Below, piece after piece: positions 12,217 through 23,464 of a DNA stretch of 64,000 nt (position 1 is its first letter; every line of letters begins with the position of its first letter). Under the pieces are notes generated by a model. It saw only the letters and a program-made list of their open reading frames with translations. It had not been told where the DNA came from and searched no databases. The stretch is from Petrosia ficiformis (lineage: Eukaryota > Porifera > Demospongiae > Haplosclerida > Petrosiidae). Location: assembly GCA_947044365.1 (NCBI GenBank), contig OX345644.1, positions 2,245,237-2,309,236 of the forward strand, read 5' to 3'. The position numbers and the translations under genes were made by a program.

Positions 12217-12690
12217 ATGTCACTGTCCAAAATATTCCCAATGCTCTTGTTCCCGACTCTTGCTATCACAGTTAAGAGTAGTTCATATTCTATGACTGAT
12301 GGTAATAGTGCATTACACAAACACTCACTGTATGAACAAGTATGTTGTCATCCATGTAATATTGGAAAGAATTTCAAATTGAAGAAGGATAAAACAATTG
12401 AGATGATCATGTGTTCACTTAGCATACCTGATTCATGTCTGACTCAGTATTAAGGTAATATTATTGTAATCTCTTCGCATCATTATTGGTTTTATCGTAG
12501 AGAGCGTCTATGATAGTTGCATGCAAAATTGATTGTAAAGAATGATTTATGAATGGTAACACTACCAGTGGTGTTTACACTATTACTCCTGATGAAGGGA
12601 CTTCTTTTAAGGTTAAGTGTATTATTTGTTATGAAACTGTCATCTAATATTCTATAATATAGGGTCTATTGTGATATGGATATGTACTAA
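12217..12690 (+). pseudogene. FReD pseudogene 5 (no fibrinogen exon)
   Basis: Exon 1 (12217-12453) encodes a signal peptide and the cysteine-rich module, but ends in a TAA immediately before the GT donor where paralogues have GAA. Its start must be the upstream ATG at 12217 because the family Met has become ATA. Exon 2 (about 12530-12612) has TGA in place of TGG in CKEW. Exon 3 stops after about YCDMDMY and runs into unrelated AT-rich sequence. If translated, exon 1 alone would give a 78-residue secreted cysteine-rich peptide. An almost identical relic lies 2625 bases downstream at 14842. Confidence 0.75.
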
Positions 12691-12719
12691 TGACAAAACA
12701 CATTCACACTTTAATTGCT

Positions 12720-13260
12720 CCAAATACAACTATTCAATAGATGTTATATAACTAGCGAGTGGATATCACTATAGTTATATAAGTTATACAACTAGTAGTT
12801 AAATATATACATCACTAATATAAATTAGATGGTGGTTTAATGTAAATAAACTATCCACCGTGATATATACTGTCTTTTTGAAGTACACTTCACCATTAAC
12901 TAATAAACATACACTGCAAAAAAGGAAATGTTAAAATAACAAATGCATTGGTTAGTACAGTTGCAAGGATAGAAATTATAATTTAATTGGTCATACAGAT
13001 TGTTATGACAGCTTGATGAAAAATACTTTTACTATAATCAATTATCTTGTCTAATATCTCATATTAGATGCACAAAAAAGGTTTGAAAACCTAATTAAAA
13101 TGTTATTCTGCTTCTTTGTATAACTAATAGACAGTATAAGGATAATTGAATTGCAATTATTGGATTATAATTACATATATGTCACTTTGTAATTAAATTA
13201 CAATTTCTCTCTTAATAGTTGAAAACATATTATTTGCATTAGTGGATCAGCACATGGTTA
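12720..13260. other. AT-rich upstream region of FReD 6
   Basis: No gene is seen. It contains short copies of the TATAACTAGTGAGTGGATA / ACACATCACT repeat (12740-12800) and, from 12906, the left end (CACTGCAAAAAAGG, GGTTAGTACAGTTGCAA) of the TIR element described at 45262. The right end of that element is missing in this copy. Confidence 0.6.
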
Positions 13261-13269
13261 AACTCAAAG

Positions 13270-14254
13270 ATGTTACTAACACTAGTGCTCCTGACTCTTG
13301 GTATCACAGTTAAGAGTAGTTCATACTGTATGACTGATTGTAATATTCCATTACGTCAACCTTCACTGTTTGAACAACAATGTTGTAATCAAAATAGTGT
13401 TGGAAAAAGCTTCAAGTTCAATGACAACAACAGATTGAAGATTATAATATGCCCAGATGAGATACCAGTATCATGTAAAGAAGGTAAGAGAATCTATCAT
13501 CTAATAAATAATGGCTTGTGTTGTATCTAAATCTAGTGTATAAGTATGACTGTAAAAAATGGTTTATGAGTGGTTACACTACAAGTGGTGTTTATACTAT
13601 TAATCCTGATGAAGGGACTTCATTTGAGGTGGTTAGTGTATTAGTTGTCTTGAAACTGTCATTTAATATTCTATATTATAGGTCTATTGTGATATGGAAA
13701 CTGATGGTGGTGGATGGACTGTCTTCCAGAGGAGAAAGGATGGGTCAGTTGACTTTTATCGTAATTGGGTTGACTATGAGGAAGGTTTTGGGGATCTCAA
13801 TGGAGAATTCTGGTTGGGACTGAGTAAGATACATCATCTAACTAATGATGGAACAGACTACACACTGAGAGTGGATCTGGAGGACTTTGAGAATGAAACA
13901 CGTTACGCTAAATACTCTATATTCAATATCGGTAACAGTAGTACTGACTATACTATCACTGTGGGAGGATATTCTGGTGATGCTGGAGATTCAATGACAA
14001 GTAGTGGATATGGTTATGTAAATGGAATGAAATTCTCTACTAAGGATAGAGACAATGATATACATCTTGGTACATATAATTGTGCTGTTACATACAATGG
14101 AGCTTGGTGGTATAATAGTTGTCATTACTCCAACCTCAATGGTCTTTATCTTGGAGGACCTCATGAATCTTTTGCTAATGGGATAAACTGGTATCATTGG
14201 AAAGGATATCATTACTCTCTCAAATTCACAGAAATGAAACTTCGTCAGAACTAG
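13270..14254 (+). CDS. Secreted fibrinogen-related domain protein (FReD 6)
   Basis: Exons 13270-13483, 13537-13628 and 13682-14254 keep frame and encode 292 residues. The signal peptide is [18 protein letters not shown]. The cysteine module is the second type in the cluster ([20 protein letters not shown], then [11 protein letters not shown]). The fibrinogen domain is complete: [43 protein letters not shown], and SLKFTEMKL at the end. Relative to FReD 3 it has longer loops ([13 protein letters not shown] and [13 protein letters not shown]) in the C-terminal part that forms the ligand pocket in known fibrinogen domains. The exon 2 donor is ambiguous by three bases (GAG|GTG or GTG|GTT). A secreted lectin-like role is inferred from the family only. 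Confidence 0.85.
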
Positions 14255-14841
14255 ATCACTGAGCTTTGCTGTGTAACAATAATAATTTTGTAAACTACTA
14301 AAGTTATGTAGCTACAGTTTTTGTGACATGAGTGATAGTAATGCATACATTCTGAGTATTCGTTTTCATGAAAACACCCTATTGTTCATCTGAATATATG
14401 CACCCAGGTGCAAGTGAGTAGGTTATGGGCCTGGAACATATATGGGTTCATTTTTAGCCTTTCAATTAGTAATCCCTGTGTAAAATAAAATTATACTAAG
14501 GGTTTCTGTCTTCCATGATGCTTTCTCTGTGGAATTAGGAACACCCTCTTAGCTATGTACTAATGATCTGAACATTGGGTACAGTAAGTTACCACCGAGT
14601 AACTTGGCAATGGAATACACTAAATATGTACATACTATTCATATTTTAACACTGAGACGATCAAACAGTACAATTCCATGATTTGGAATATTTTGTAGGG
14701 GGAAGTACAGTACTGCCCCCCACAAAATATATCAATGAAATTATCAAAAATGAAAGACATTTGAGATTTTTGATGGGACACAACAAGAATGCAATTAAAT
14801 ATAAATTTAAAACTTGTTTGAATTCCTGACGATATAGTTTT
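14255..14841. other. Spacer, second copy of tandem unit
   Basis: No gene is seen. It is a near-identical copy of 11526-12216, including a TTAGGAACACCCTC block. A small hairpin lies at about 14685-14728. Confidence 0.65.
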
Positions 14842-15305
14842 ATGTCACTGTCCAAACTGTTGCCAATGCTCTTGTTCCCGACTCTTGCTATCACAGTTAA
14901 GAGTAGTTCATATTCTATGACTGATCCTAATAGTTCAATTCACAAACCCTCACTGTATGAACAAGTATGTTGTCATCCATGTAATATTGGAAAACATTTC
15001 AAATTGAAGAAGGATAAAACAATTGAGATGATCATGTGTTCACTTAGCATACCTGATTCATGTCTGACTCAGTATTAAGGTAATGTTATTGTAATCTCTT
15101 TGCATCATTATTGGTTTTACCGTGGAGAGCCTCTATGATAGTTGCATGCAAAATTGATTGTAAAGAATGATTTATGAATGGTAACACTACCAGTGATGTT
15201 TACACTATTACTCCTGATGAAGGGACTTCTTTTAAGGTTAAGTGTATTATTTGTCTAGAATCTAATACTCTATAATATAGTGTCTATTGTGATATGGATA
15301 TGTAC
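14842..15305 (+). pseudogene. FReD pseudogene 7 (twin of 5)
   Basis: Same architecture and same two nonsense changes as the relic at 12217 (TAA before the exon 1 donor, TGA for TGG in CKEW), so both mutations predate the tandem duplication. Exon 1 encodes MSLSKLLPMLLFPTLAITV and a cysteine module with CCHPCNIGK. No fibrinogen exon follows. The retained exon 1 ORF of 78 codons is open in both twins. Confidence 0.75.
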
Positions 15306-15535
15306 TAATGACAAAACACATTCACACTTTAATTGCTCCAAATACAACTATTCAATAGACGTTATAAAACTAGTGAGTGAATATACACATCACTATAGTT
15401 ATACAACTAGTAGTTAAATACAAACATCACTAATATAAATTTGATGGTGGTTTAATCTAAATAAACTATCCACTGTGATATATACTGTCTTTTTGAAGTA
15501 TACTTCACCATTAACTAATAATAATTATTAACATA

Positions 15536-15875
15536 CACTGCAAAAAAGGAAATGTTAAAATAACAAATACATTGGTTAGTGCAGTTGCAAGTAAAGAAAT
15601 TATAATTTAATTGGTCATACAGATTGCTATGACAGCTTGATGAAAAATACTTTTACTATAATCAATTATCATGTCTAATATCTCATATTAGATGCACAAA
15701 AAAGGTTTGAAAACCTAATTAAAATGTTATTCTGCTTCTTTGTATGACTAATACACAGTATAAGGATAATTGAATTGCAATTATTGGATTATAATTACAT
15801 ATATGTCACCTTGTAATTAAATTACAATTTCTCTCATACAAGTGTACTAGCTAATAAATTATTCAGTTTGCAGTA
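15536..15875. mobile_element. TIR element, CACTGCAAAAA ends, TA target
   Basis: Begins CACTGCAAAAAAGG after TA and ends AGTTTGCAGTA before TA. It contains the GGTTAGTACAGTTGCAA block shared with 45262-45680 and 23465-23996. A TA target duplication suggests a Tc1/mariner-like non-autonomous element. It lies 87 bases upstream of the FReD 8 start codon. Confidence 0.65.
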
Positions 15876-15961
15876 TATGTTTAAGGATGTAGATCTTTTT
15901 GGTCTAATAGTTGAAAACACATTATTTGCATTAGTGGATCATCACATAGTTAAACTCAAAG

Positions 15962-16928
15962 ATGTTACTAACACTAGTGCTCCTGACTCTTGGTATCACA
16001 GTTAAGAGTAGTTCATACTGTATGACTGATTGTAATATTCCATTACGTCAACCTTCACTGTATGAACAACAATGTTGTAATCAAAATAGTGTTGGAAAAA
16101 GCTTCAAGTTCAATGACAACAACAGATTGAAGATTATAATATGCCCAGATGAGATACCAGTATCATGTGAAGAAGGTAAGAGAATCTATCATCTAATAAA
16201 TAATAGCTTGTGTTGTATCTAAATCTAGTGTATAAGTATGACTGTAAAGAATGGTTTATGAGTGGTTACACTACAAGTGGTGTTTACACTATTAATCCTG
16301 ATGAAGGGACTTCATTTGAGGTTGTTAGTGTATTAGTTGTCTTGAAACTGTCATCTAATATTCTACAATATAGGTCTATTGTGATATGGAAACTGATGAT
16401 GGTGGATGGACTGTCTTCCAGAGGAGAAAGGACGGGTCAGTTAACTTTTATCATAATTGGGTTGACTATGAGGAAGGTTTTGGGGATCTCAATGGAGAAT
16501 TCTGGTTGGGACTGAGTAAGATACATCGTCTAACTAATGATGGAACAGACTACACACTGAGAGTGGATCTGGAGGACTTTGAGAATGAAACACGTTACGC
16601 TAAATACTCTACATTCAATATCGGTGACAGTAGTACTGACTATACTATCACTGTGGAAGGATATTCTGGTGATGCTGGAGATTCATTACTAGCACATAAT
16701 GAAATGAAATTCTCAACTAAGGATAGAGACAATGATCAATCAGGTGGTGGTAATTGTGCTGTTATATACAGTGGAGCTTGGTGGTACAATGCATGTCATG
16801 ATTCAAACCTCAATGGTCCTTATCTTGGAGGATTTCAAGAATCTTATGCTAACAGGATAAATTGGGTTACATTTAGAGGACATTATTACTCTCTTAAATT
16901 CACTGAGATGAAATTTCAAAATAATTGA
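15962..16928 (+). CDS. Secreted fibrinogen-related domain protein (FReD 8)
   Basis: Exons 15962-16175, 16229-16320 and 16374-16928 give 286 residues in one frame. It is the tandem duplicate of FReD 6, 2692 bases away. Signal peptide and cysteine module are almost unchanged ([15 protein letters not shown]), and the first two thirds of the fibrinogen domain differ by only a few residues. The C-terminal part is different: DSLLAHNEMKFST, DRDNDQSGGGNCAV, GAWWYNACHDSNLNGPYL, NRINWVTFRGHYYS. GGGW has become DGGW near the start of exon 3. Calcium-loop acidic residues are kept. Expected to be secreted; binding target unknown. Confidence 0.85.
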
Positions 16929-17640
16929 CATATTATACGTCCATTATATGTGTGGTGTGATAAAATATTATTTTTTGCCTTGTTCACATCTCATATTTCA
17001 TACTATACCATTTCATTTAACATAATATGTGTAAGTTTTCTGTTTTGCCTCATTCATAAGTTATGCTTATTTTAAAAGAAGGAAATTAGTTTTTTTATGT
17101 AAATTTACAATTGTAAGTGATGTATTTCAACCTTCAATGTATGAACAAGTAAGAGCTACAAATGTAATGAAAACAACTGTTACAGAAAATTTGGTCCTGT
17201 AAAGAATGGTCCTAGAACTATGTGACATATTAACTGCCAGCAGGATTACATCATTGGGATTATGTTTCTAGGGTTTATCATAATAGGATTGGGAATTATC
17301 AGAAATTTTGATTACAAATTTTGGTCCTTGTGCCAAAATTTTCACCGGACTGAATTTTCCATCACACAACTACTTAAGATGAGATCTATTTAACCAAACA
17401 GATTTGTTAACCCAAACAAGATCTGCGTTATTTAGTTGTCAAGTGACAGAATGGATATGTATTGTAATTATACTTGTTATAATAATACAATTATGTGTAT
17501 GTCCAAAACATATATGCATATAATAATATATTCAAAGTTTAAACAGGAATGAACTAATTGGGACTGAGTAAGATACATTGATGATTGTCAGGAATTATAG
17601 TAGTGCATTCTTGTAGTATGTTTGTGATGGTCATATACAA
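16929..17640. other. Spacer with FReD debris
   Basis: Contains the second copy of the 430-bp spacer repeat (17117-17554) and a 20-base shard of exon 3 (LGLSKIH codons) near 17560. No gene is seen. Confidence 0.6.
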
Positions 17641-17863
17641 TTACACATACTTTAATAGTAACCTTACGTTACTAAATTTGTTAGCATGAAATATGAGTAG
17701 ACTGTACCTTAAAATTATAGTGCTTCAACTAATTGACTATAATTATTTCAAAGTAGCTATGGAATTATATGTATATATCCTGAACAAGAAACTGATTGTT
17801 ATTAAATTCTTGTAACTGTGCAACCAATTATTGAGTTATTTTAACTATTTTGTTTTCGCAGTG
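17640..17863. mobile_element. Right part of TIR element upstream of FReD 9
   Basis: About 200 bases match 45485-45680, ending in TTTTGTTTTCGCAGTG only 21 bases before the start codon at 17885. The end of the same element (CGCAGTG at 18310-18316) also precedes FReD 10. The pyrimidine run plus CAG has the form of a splice acceptor. So transposon sequence supplies the immediate 5' leader of these two units. Confidence 0.6.
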
Positions 17864-17884
17864 ATATAGTGTCCTAAATCCAAA

Positions 17885-18252
17885 ATGTTGTTAATGCTCT
17901 TGTTCCTGACACTTGGTATCACAGTTGAGAGTAGTTCATATTGTATGACTGATTGTAATAGTCCATTACGTCAACCTTCACTGTATGAACAAGTATGTTG
18001 TTGTCCATGTAATATTGGAAAGAATTTCAGATTGAAAAAAGACAAGATAATTGAGATTGTCATGTGTCCACCTAACATACCTGATTCATGTCAAAATGAA
18101 AGTAATGTCTATATTAGTGTAACTATTTGTATCATTATTGTTTTTTTTAATAAAAATAATGAATGTAGATCTAGAGTGCTGCAAAACTGACTGTAAAGAA
18201 TGGTTTATGAATGGTAACACTACAAGTGGTGTTTACACTATTAATCCTAATG
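17885..18252 (+). pseudogene. FReD 9, truncated after exon 2
   Basis: Exon 1 (17885-18101) and exon 2 (from 18169) are intact and in frame: signal peptide MLLMLLFLTLGITVESSS, module with VCCCPC and MCPPNIPDSC, then [20 protein letters not shown]. Exon 2 breaks off at NPNE and runs directly into the upstream sequence of the next unit (TAAATCCTTGTAACTGTAC, also at 17804). This is the signature of an unequal crossover that deleted exon 3. Unless it splices into exon 3 of the following broken unit, it makes no fibrinogen domain. Confidence 0.8.
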
Positions 18253-18329
18253 AATTAAATCCTTGTAACTGTACAACCAATAATTGAGTTATTTTAACTA
18301 TTTTGTTTTCGCAGTGTATAGTGTCCAAA

Positions 18330-18897
18330 ATGTTGTTGATGCTCTTGTTCCTGACTCTTGGTATCACAGTTGAGAGTAATTCATATTGTATGACTGATTG
18401 TAATAGTCCATTACGTCAACCCTCACTGTACGAACAAGTATGTTGTCCATGTAATATTGGAAAGAACTCCAAATTGAAAAAGACAAGATAATTGAGATTG
18501 TCATATGTCCACCTAACATACCTGATTCATGTCAAGAAGGTAATGTCTATATTAGTGTAACTATTTGTATCATTTATTGGTTTTATCAAATGAATGTAGA
18601 ACTTGAGTGTGATAACTGCAACTGTAAAGAATGGTTTATGAATGGTTACACTACAAGTGGTGTTACACTATTAATCCTGATGAAGGGACTTCATTTGAGG
18701 TTAGTGTATTAATCATTATTTTAAACTATAGTCTCATATTGTATTGTAGGTGTATTGTGATATGGATACTGATGGTGGTGGATGGACTGTTTTCCAGAGG
18801 AGGATGGATGGATCAGTTGACTTTTAATTTAATTGGACTAATTATGAGGAAGGTTTTGGTGATCTCAATGGAAAATTCTGGTTGGGACTGAGTAAGA
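18330..18897 (+). pseudogene. FReD pseudogene 10
   Basis: All three exons are recognisable but disabled. Exon 1 loses one A in the run after NSKLKK and terminates. Exon 2 lacks one T in the GVYT codons. Exon 3 has TTTTAA in place of the FYR codons and ends at LGLSKI, where it meets AT-rich DNA and a MITE. It sits 445 bases downstream of FReD 9, with which it shares its promoter sequence. Confidence 0.8.
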
Positions 18898-18935
18898 TAT
18901 TATTTAAATTTGTTTTCAAAATCAAGGTGATGTAG

Positions 18936-19043
18936 TAGTCTGGCGAGCAGATTTTTCGCCTCTGCTTTTATAATGGGACGGGGCAGAGCTGCCCCGTCCC
19001 AATGTAAAAAAGGCCTGAGGAGAAAACTCTGCTTGCCAGACTA
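18936..19043. mobile_element. MITE with AGTCTGGC ends
   Basis: Inverted ends AGTCTGGCGAGCAG and CTTGCCAGACT enclose a GC-rich hairpin (GGGACGGGGCAG / CTGCCCCGTCCC). Direct copies of GGTGATGTAG flank it (10-12 bases depending on where the end is drawn). It is inserted just beyond the break point of FReD 10. Confidence 0.7.
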
Positions 19044-19484
19044 GGTGATGTAGTCATTATGTCAACCCTCAATGTATGAACAAGTAAGTTGTTAAATGAG
19101 CTACAAGCATAATGAAATTCCAGATGAATATATGACTTATTAAACTAAACAGATTTGTTAACACAAACAAGATCTGAGTTATTTATTTAGTTCAGTTGTC
19201 AAGTGACAGAATGGATATAATTATACTTGTTCAGATAGAAAGGTAATTAGTTCATGTATTTGTACACACTACGACATAGACTCTTCATCAAGTAGAGAGA
19301 TAGATAAACAAACAAATGGATATGGACAGCATGTCCATCTTATTTTCACAACTGAAAAAAATTGTCAACTTATTAAAATTTAATAAGCAATTCTGGACAA
19401 CTTAACATAAATATATATAACTATAATTTATAAGATTGAAGGTAAACATCATTAAAGCTATATAAGTTATAAAAATAGTGTATA

Positions 19485-20165
19485 AGTGGATAAGATTCAA
19501 TATAGCTACACATCACTATAGTTTATTTAGTATAATTTATTTAGCTAGTTATATAAAAAATCAATTATAGTGATGTGTAAGTATATTGAATCTTACTCCA
19601 CTCATTAGTTATATAACCTGAGTAATGTGTACACCCTTTGCTATATAACTATAGTGATGTGTATATTACACTCACTATAATGAGTGTAATATACACATCA
19701 CTTAAGTTGAATATACACATCACTAAAGTTATATAACTAAACTAATTGTGTTTATATGATTGAATATACTATATACACATCACTATAGTTTATTTAGTAT
19801 AATTTATTTAGCTAGTTATATAAAAAATCAATTATAGTGATGTGTAAGTATATTGAATCTTACTCCACTCATTAGTTATATAACCTGAGTAATGTGTACA
19901 CCCTTTGCTTATATAACTATAGTGATGTGTATATTACACTCACTATAATGAGTGTAATATACGCATCACTTAAGTTATATATAGCTAGTGAGTTGAATAT
20001 ATACATCACTAAAGTTAATATATAACTAAACTTATATGATTGAATATACACATCATTATAGTTATATAACTAGTGAGTGGATAAGATTGAATGTGCACAT
20101 CACTTAAGTTATACATTTCACAATATTAGTGAAGTGGATAAGATTGAATGTACACAGCACTTAAA
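19485..20165. repeat. Tandem fold-back repeats, ATAGTGATGTGTAT family
   Basis: Two direct copies of about 200 bases (19508-19705 and 19779-19976) are nearly identical. Each contains the palindrome ATTACACTCACTATAATGAGTGTAAT and several ACACATCACT/AGTGATGTGT units. Further single units run to 20165 and recur at 12740, 15360, 23270-23390 and 35330-35420. A high-copy MITE family; no ORF. Confidence 0.75.
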
Positions 20166-20499
20166 CCGATATAACTTGAGTGGGCATAGTAGTTATATAA
20201 GGAAGAAGAACTATTGCTCCACTGAATTTAGTTAGTGCAAAATGGCTGAGTAGTAAGTGCCTGATAATATCTTTTGCCAAATGACTGATTTTTGTACCAC
20301 AGTCACATATTAACCTGGACATCATACCCTGACCAACAGATCCAGACCACCATTTTGTACAAATGTGGCATAAGGCATATCAAATGTGTATATACTTGTA
20401 TATACCAGATCCATAGCCAATAAAAAAAAAACAATGTTTCTTATTTTCAGCCAAAGGAAATTTAGAAATTCCTTTTGCTAGACAAATAATAATACAATT

Positions 20500-20690
20500 A
20501 TTATGACTGCAACTATAAAACAATACATGTAGTCTTTGTATACATTAAGACATAGACATCATCTATATATTAGGATATCAAGTAAAGAGATAGATAAACA
20601 AACAGATATGGACAGCATATCAATCTTGTCTTCATTTTGTATAAACCAAAAATTGTCAACTTAAGCAATTCTGGACAAGAAATGAAGTCC
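20500..20690. repeat. Direct repeat of 19240-19400
   Basis: Shares GATAGATAAACAAACA, ATGGACAGCAT and AATTGTCAACTTA, AGCAATTCTGGACAA blocks with 19240-19400 in the same order, about 1.27 kb away. This indicates that the interval carrying the fold-back repeats lies between duplicated flanks. No gene is seen between 20166 and 20847. Confidence 0.6.
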
Positions 20691-20847
20691 CTTAACTTTC
20701 TTAATTAATGAAAGTGCACAAACATCGTATTGGTAATAACTACACTGATAAATAAAACCTTATCACCACTTTAAAAACAAGTGTATATAAAGAAAAAAAA
20801 ACATCCCTATGATTGCTTTACAAATTTAAGTGAAGATGAAAGTATCC

Positions 20848-21240
20848 TTATGACTGACTGCTTTGTGGTGTCCAGCATTCAGTAATCATGGCTGACTTTA
20901 TCATGCCTGAAAGACAACAGCTTTATTATTTTGATTATCTACTCTCCTGACCTTTCAAAGGACCTTGTAGGAATATATTTCAGGCAGAATAGCTAGCTAG
21001 TAGTTCCAGTTTCTACGTAAGCTACTTAGCTAAGTTAGCTAAGGCAGCTTTCTTTCTGCTGGTCTGTAGCTCGAGCGCGCGTTCTTTTGCGCGCCACACC
21101 CATTAATTGACCGAGCACCCCCCCCCCCCCCCTCCCCCTCTTGAGAATGACGCAACTTTCTTAACTACGTATACAACGCATACTCGCGCAAGTGGACACA
21201 AGAAAATATTAAACCCCGTGGAAAGCAATCATAGGGATGG
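20848..21240. mobile_element. MITE, CCCTATGATTGC family
   Basis: Ends TATCCTTATGACTGACTGC... and ...GCAATCATAGGGAT are inverted. It carries a C-run (21116-21132) and the GCGCGCGTTCTTTTGCGCGCC block. It lies just beyond the 3' end of the minus-strand FReD 11. Related copies are at 31714-32058 (whole) and 3160 and 4905 (partial). Confidence 0.7.
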
Positions 21241-21353
21241 CCCTACGGGCCATAAAAAACATCAATAACTATTTTCAGTTTTGTAATGTACATAAATACA
21301 TCTCACATAGCTATTGCATAACACATACTATATAAGTTTGTTCCTTTTCTGAA

Positions 21354-22293
21354 TCAATTTTTTTTGCATTTCATCTCAGTAAACTTGAGAGATTTATTTG
21401 TTCCTGTCCAATAAAGCCCGTATTGCCATACAGCATACAATCCATTAAGGTTGGTGTATGAGCAGGCTCTGTACCACCAAGCTCCAGTGTTTACATGAGC
21501 ACACATACATACACATAAATCATTATCTCTATCTTTAGTAGAGAATTTCATTCCATTATGATATGCTAATGAATCTACAGCATCACCAGAATATCCTCCC
21601 ACAGTGATAGTATAGTCAGTAGTATTGTCTCCAATATTGAATGTAGAGTATTTAGCATAACGTTTTTCATTCTCAAAGTCCTCCAGATCCACTCTCAGTG
21701 TGTAGTCTGTTCCATCTTGAGTTAGACGATGTATCTTACTCAGTCCCAACCAGAATTCTCCATTGAGATCACCAAAACCTTCCTCATAGTCAGTCCAATC
21801 AAGAAAGAAATCAACTGATCCATCCTTCCTCCTCTGGAAAACAGTCCACCCACCACCATCAGTTTCCATATCACAATACACCTATATTATAGAATATTAG
21901 ATGACAGTTTCAAGACAACTAATACACTAACCTCAAATGGAGTCCCTTCATCAGGATTAATAGTATAAACACCACTTGTAGTGTTACCATTCATAAGCCA
22001 TTCTTTACAGTCAGTATAGTCATACTTATACACTAGATTAAGATACAACACAAGTCATTTTTTATTAGATGATTGATTCTCTTACCTTCTTCACATGATA
22101 CTGGTATCTCATTTGGGCACATTATAATTTTGTTTTCATTGAACTTGAAGCTCTTTCCAACATTATTTTGATTACAACATTGTTGTTCATACAATGAAGG
22201 TTGACGTAATGGACTATTACTATCAATCATACAATATGAAATACTCTCAACTGTGATACAAAGAGTAAGAAAGACCAATACTGGAAACATCAT
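21354..22293 (-). CDS. Secreted fibrinogen-related domain protein (FReD 11)
   Basis: The only minus-strand unit. Exons are complement of 22086-22293, 21932-22032 and 21354-21881, phases 1 and 0, giving 278 residues. The signal peptide starts MMFPVLVFLTLCITVES. The cysteine module is altered: CMIDSNSP has lost the second Cys of the usual CMTDCNSP. Exon 2 encodes YTDCKEWLMNG. The fibrinogen domain is complete, but the calcium-loop region reads DRDNDLCVCMCAHVNTGAWWY with two extra cysteines, and the following loop is short (YAVWQYGLYWTGTNKS). The odd loop could change the disulphide pattern and ligand pocket. The ATG at 22293 matches the family start. Convergent neighbours are non-genic repeats. 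Confidence 0.8.
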
Positions 22294-22397
22294 GGACACT
22301 GCAGAGCATGAATAATAACTTTAATCACTGTTTATTTATCATTAATTCCCATGAGACATTGTAGAGTATATACATGTGAATGTACATTTTTATATTT

Positions 22398-22449
22398 GTG
22401 TTGTTTAACTTGATGATTATGATAACATAATCATCAAGTGAAACAACAC
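22398..22449. repeat. 24-bp-arm hairpin
   Basis: Arms 22398-22421 and 22426-22449 are reverse complements with one mismatch around a 4-base loop (GTTGTTTAACTTGATGATTATG). It lies about 105 bases upstream of the FReD 11 start codon, so it could be part of its promoter or simply a MITE. Confidence 0.7.
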
Positions 22450-22789
22450 CAATCCTGTTCAATATTCAGCACAATTAAGGTACATGCTGAGTTGCATGGA
22501 AGTTCTTTATGATGCTCTTCACTGATTGTAATTAATAAAACATCATACTTGTTTGTAGAGTGATGGTTATCCACTCATGACATTCTTCATATTGCATGAG
22601 TTAGTCATGTAACACACTTTCATCTTGTAGAGGAAAACGTTTAAACTATGCATTCATATCCATCTTATTATAATTAGAATTAATTTATTTGCCTACCCTG
22701 TAAAAACTGATTGGTTGCTAATGATTGATCATTTGCTTTAAAAAATAATTATATTAATAATGAAGCATCTATAGGAACATAGGAAGCCA

Positions 22790-23045
22790 ATATTATCATG
22801 TTTTTAATGGAAAAACAATTTGTACTTTACATTATAAACATAATTATTATGTTCCTAATGGGAAAGTACAGATGTACTATCCATTAGGAACATAATACTT
22901 TTGTAATAAACATGTTTATTATGCAAAGTACAGGAGTCCTATCCAATTAGTAACATAGTAATTGTTCTTATTTTCTGTTATATATATGAACATGATTATT
23001 ATGTTCATAATGGAAAGTGCAGCATTGAATAGATATATAATGCAG
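22790..23045. repeat. AT-rich inverted repeats with GTTC(C/A)TAATGG units
   Basis: Several inverted copies of an AACATAATTATTATGTTCCTAATGG-like unit alternate with AAAGTACAG blocks. They suggest nested fold-back elements. Open frames here are hydrophobic AT artefacts, not genes. Confidence 0.5.
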
Positions 23046-23464
23046 ATGGAAAACATATATATATATATATAATATACGTACGTATTAGTTGAATTTAGTA
23101 CAATGTAAATATACAATAATCCAATGGAGAACACAAGCTGAGAATATTGCAGCAGCAAATTAACTATGGCAAAACACTTTCACACTTGAATTGCTCCAAA
23201 TACAACTATTTGTACAAACATACATAATTATTTAGATATCAAGTTGATAAGATTGACATCCGGCACTAAAGTTATGTAAGTTATATAACTAGTGTAAGAC
23301 TGCATGTGGACAAGACTCGATATACACATCACTAAGTTATATAACTAGTGAGTAGATATACACACTACTAATATAACTTTAGATGTTGGTTTAAGATAAA
23401 TAAACTATCCACTGTGATGTATACTGTCTTTTGAAGTATACCACCACCATTAACTAATACATAT

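Noticed and set aside
21116..21132. Run of C as a G-quadruplex or regulatory site
   Set aside because: A plain homopolymer inside a MITE, probably slippage; other copies of the element lack it.
22919..23158. 79-codon hydrophobic minus-strand ORF
   Set aside because: Product of AT-rich inverted repeats; no paralogue or codon bias.
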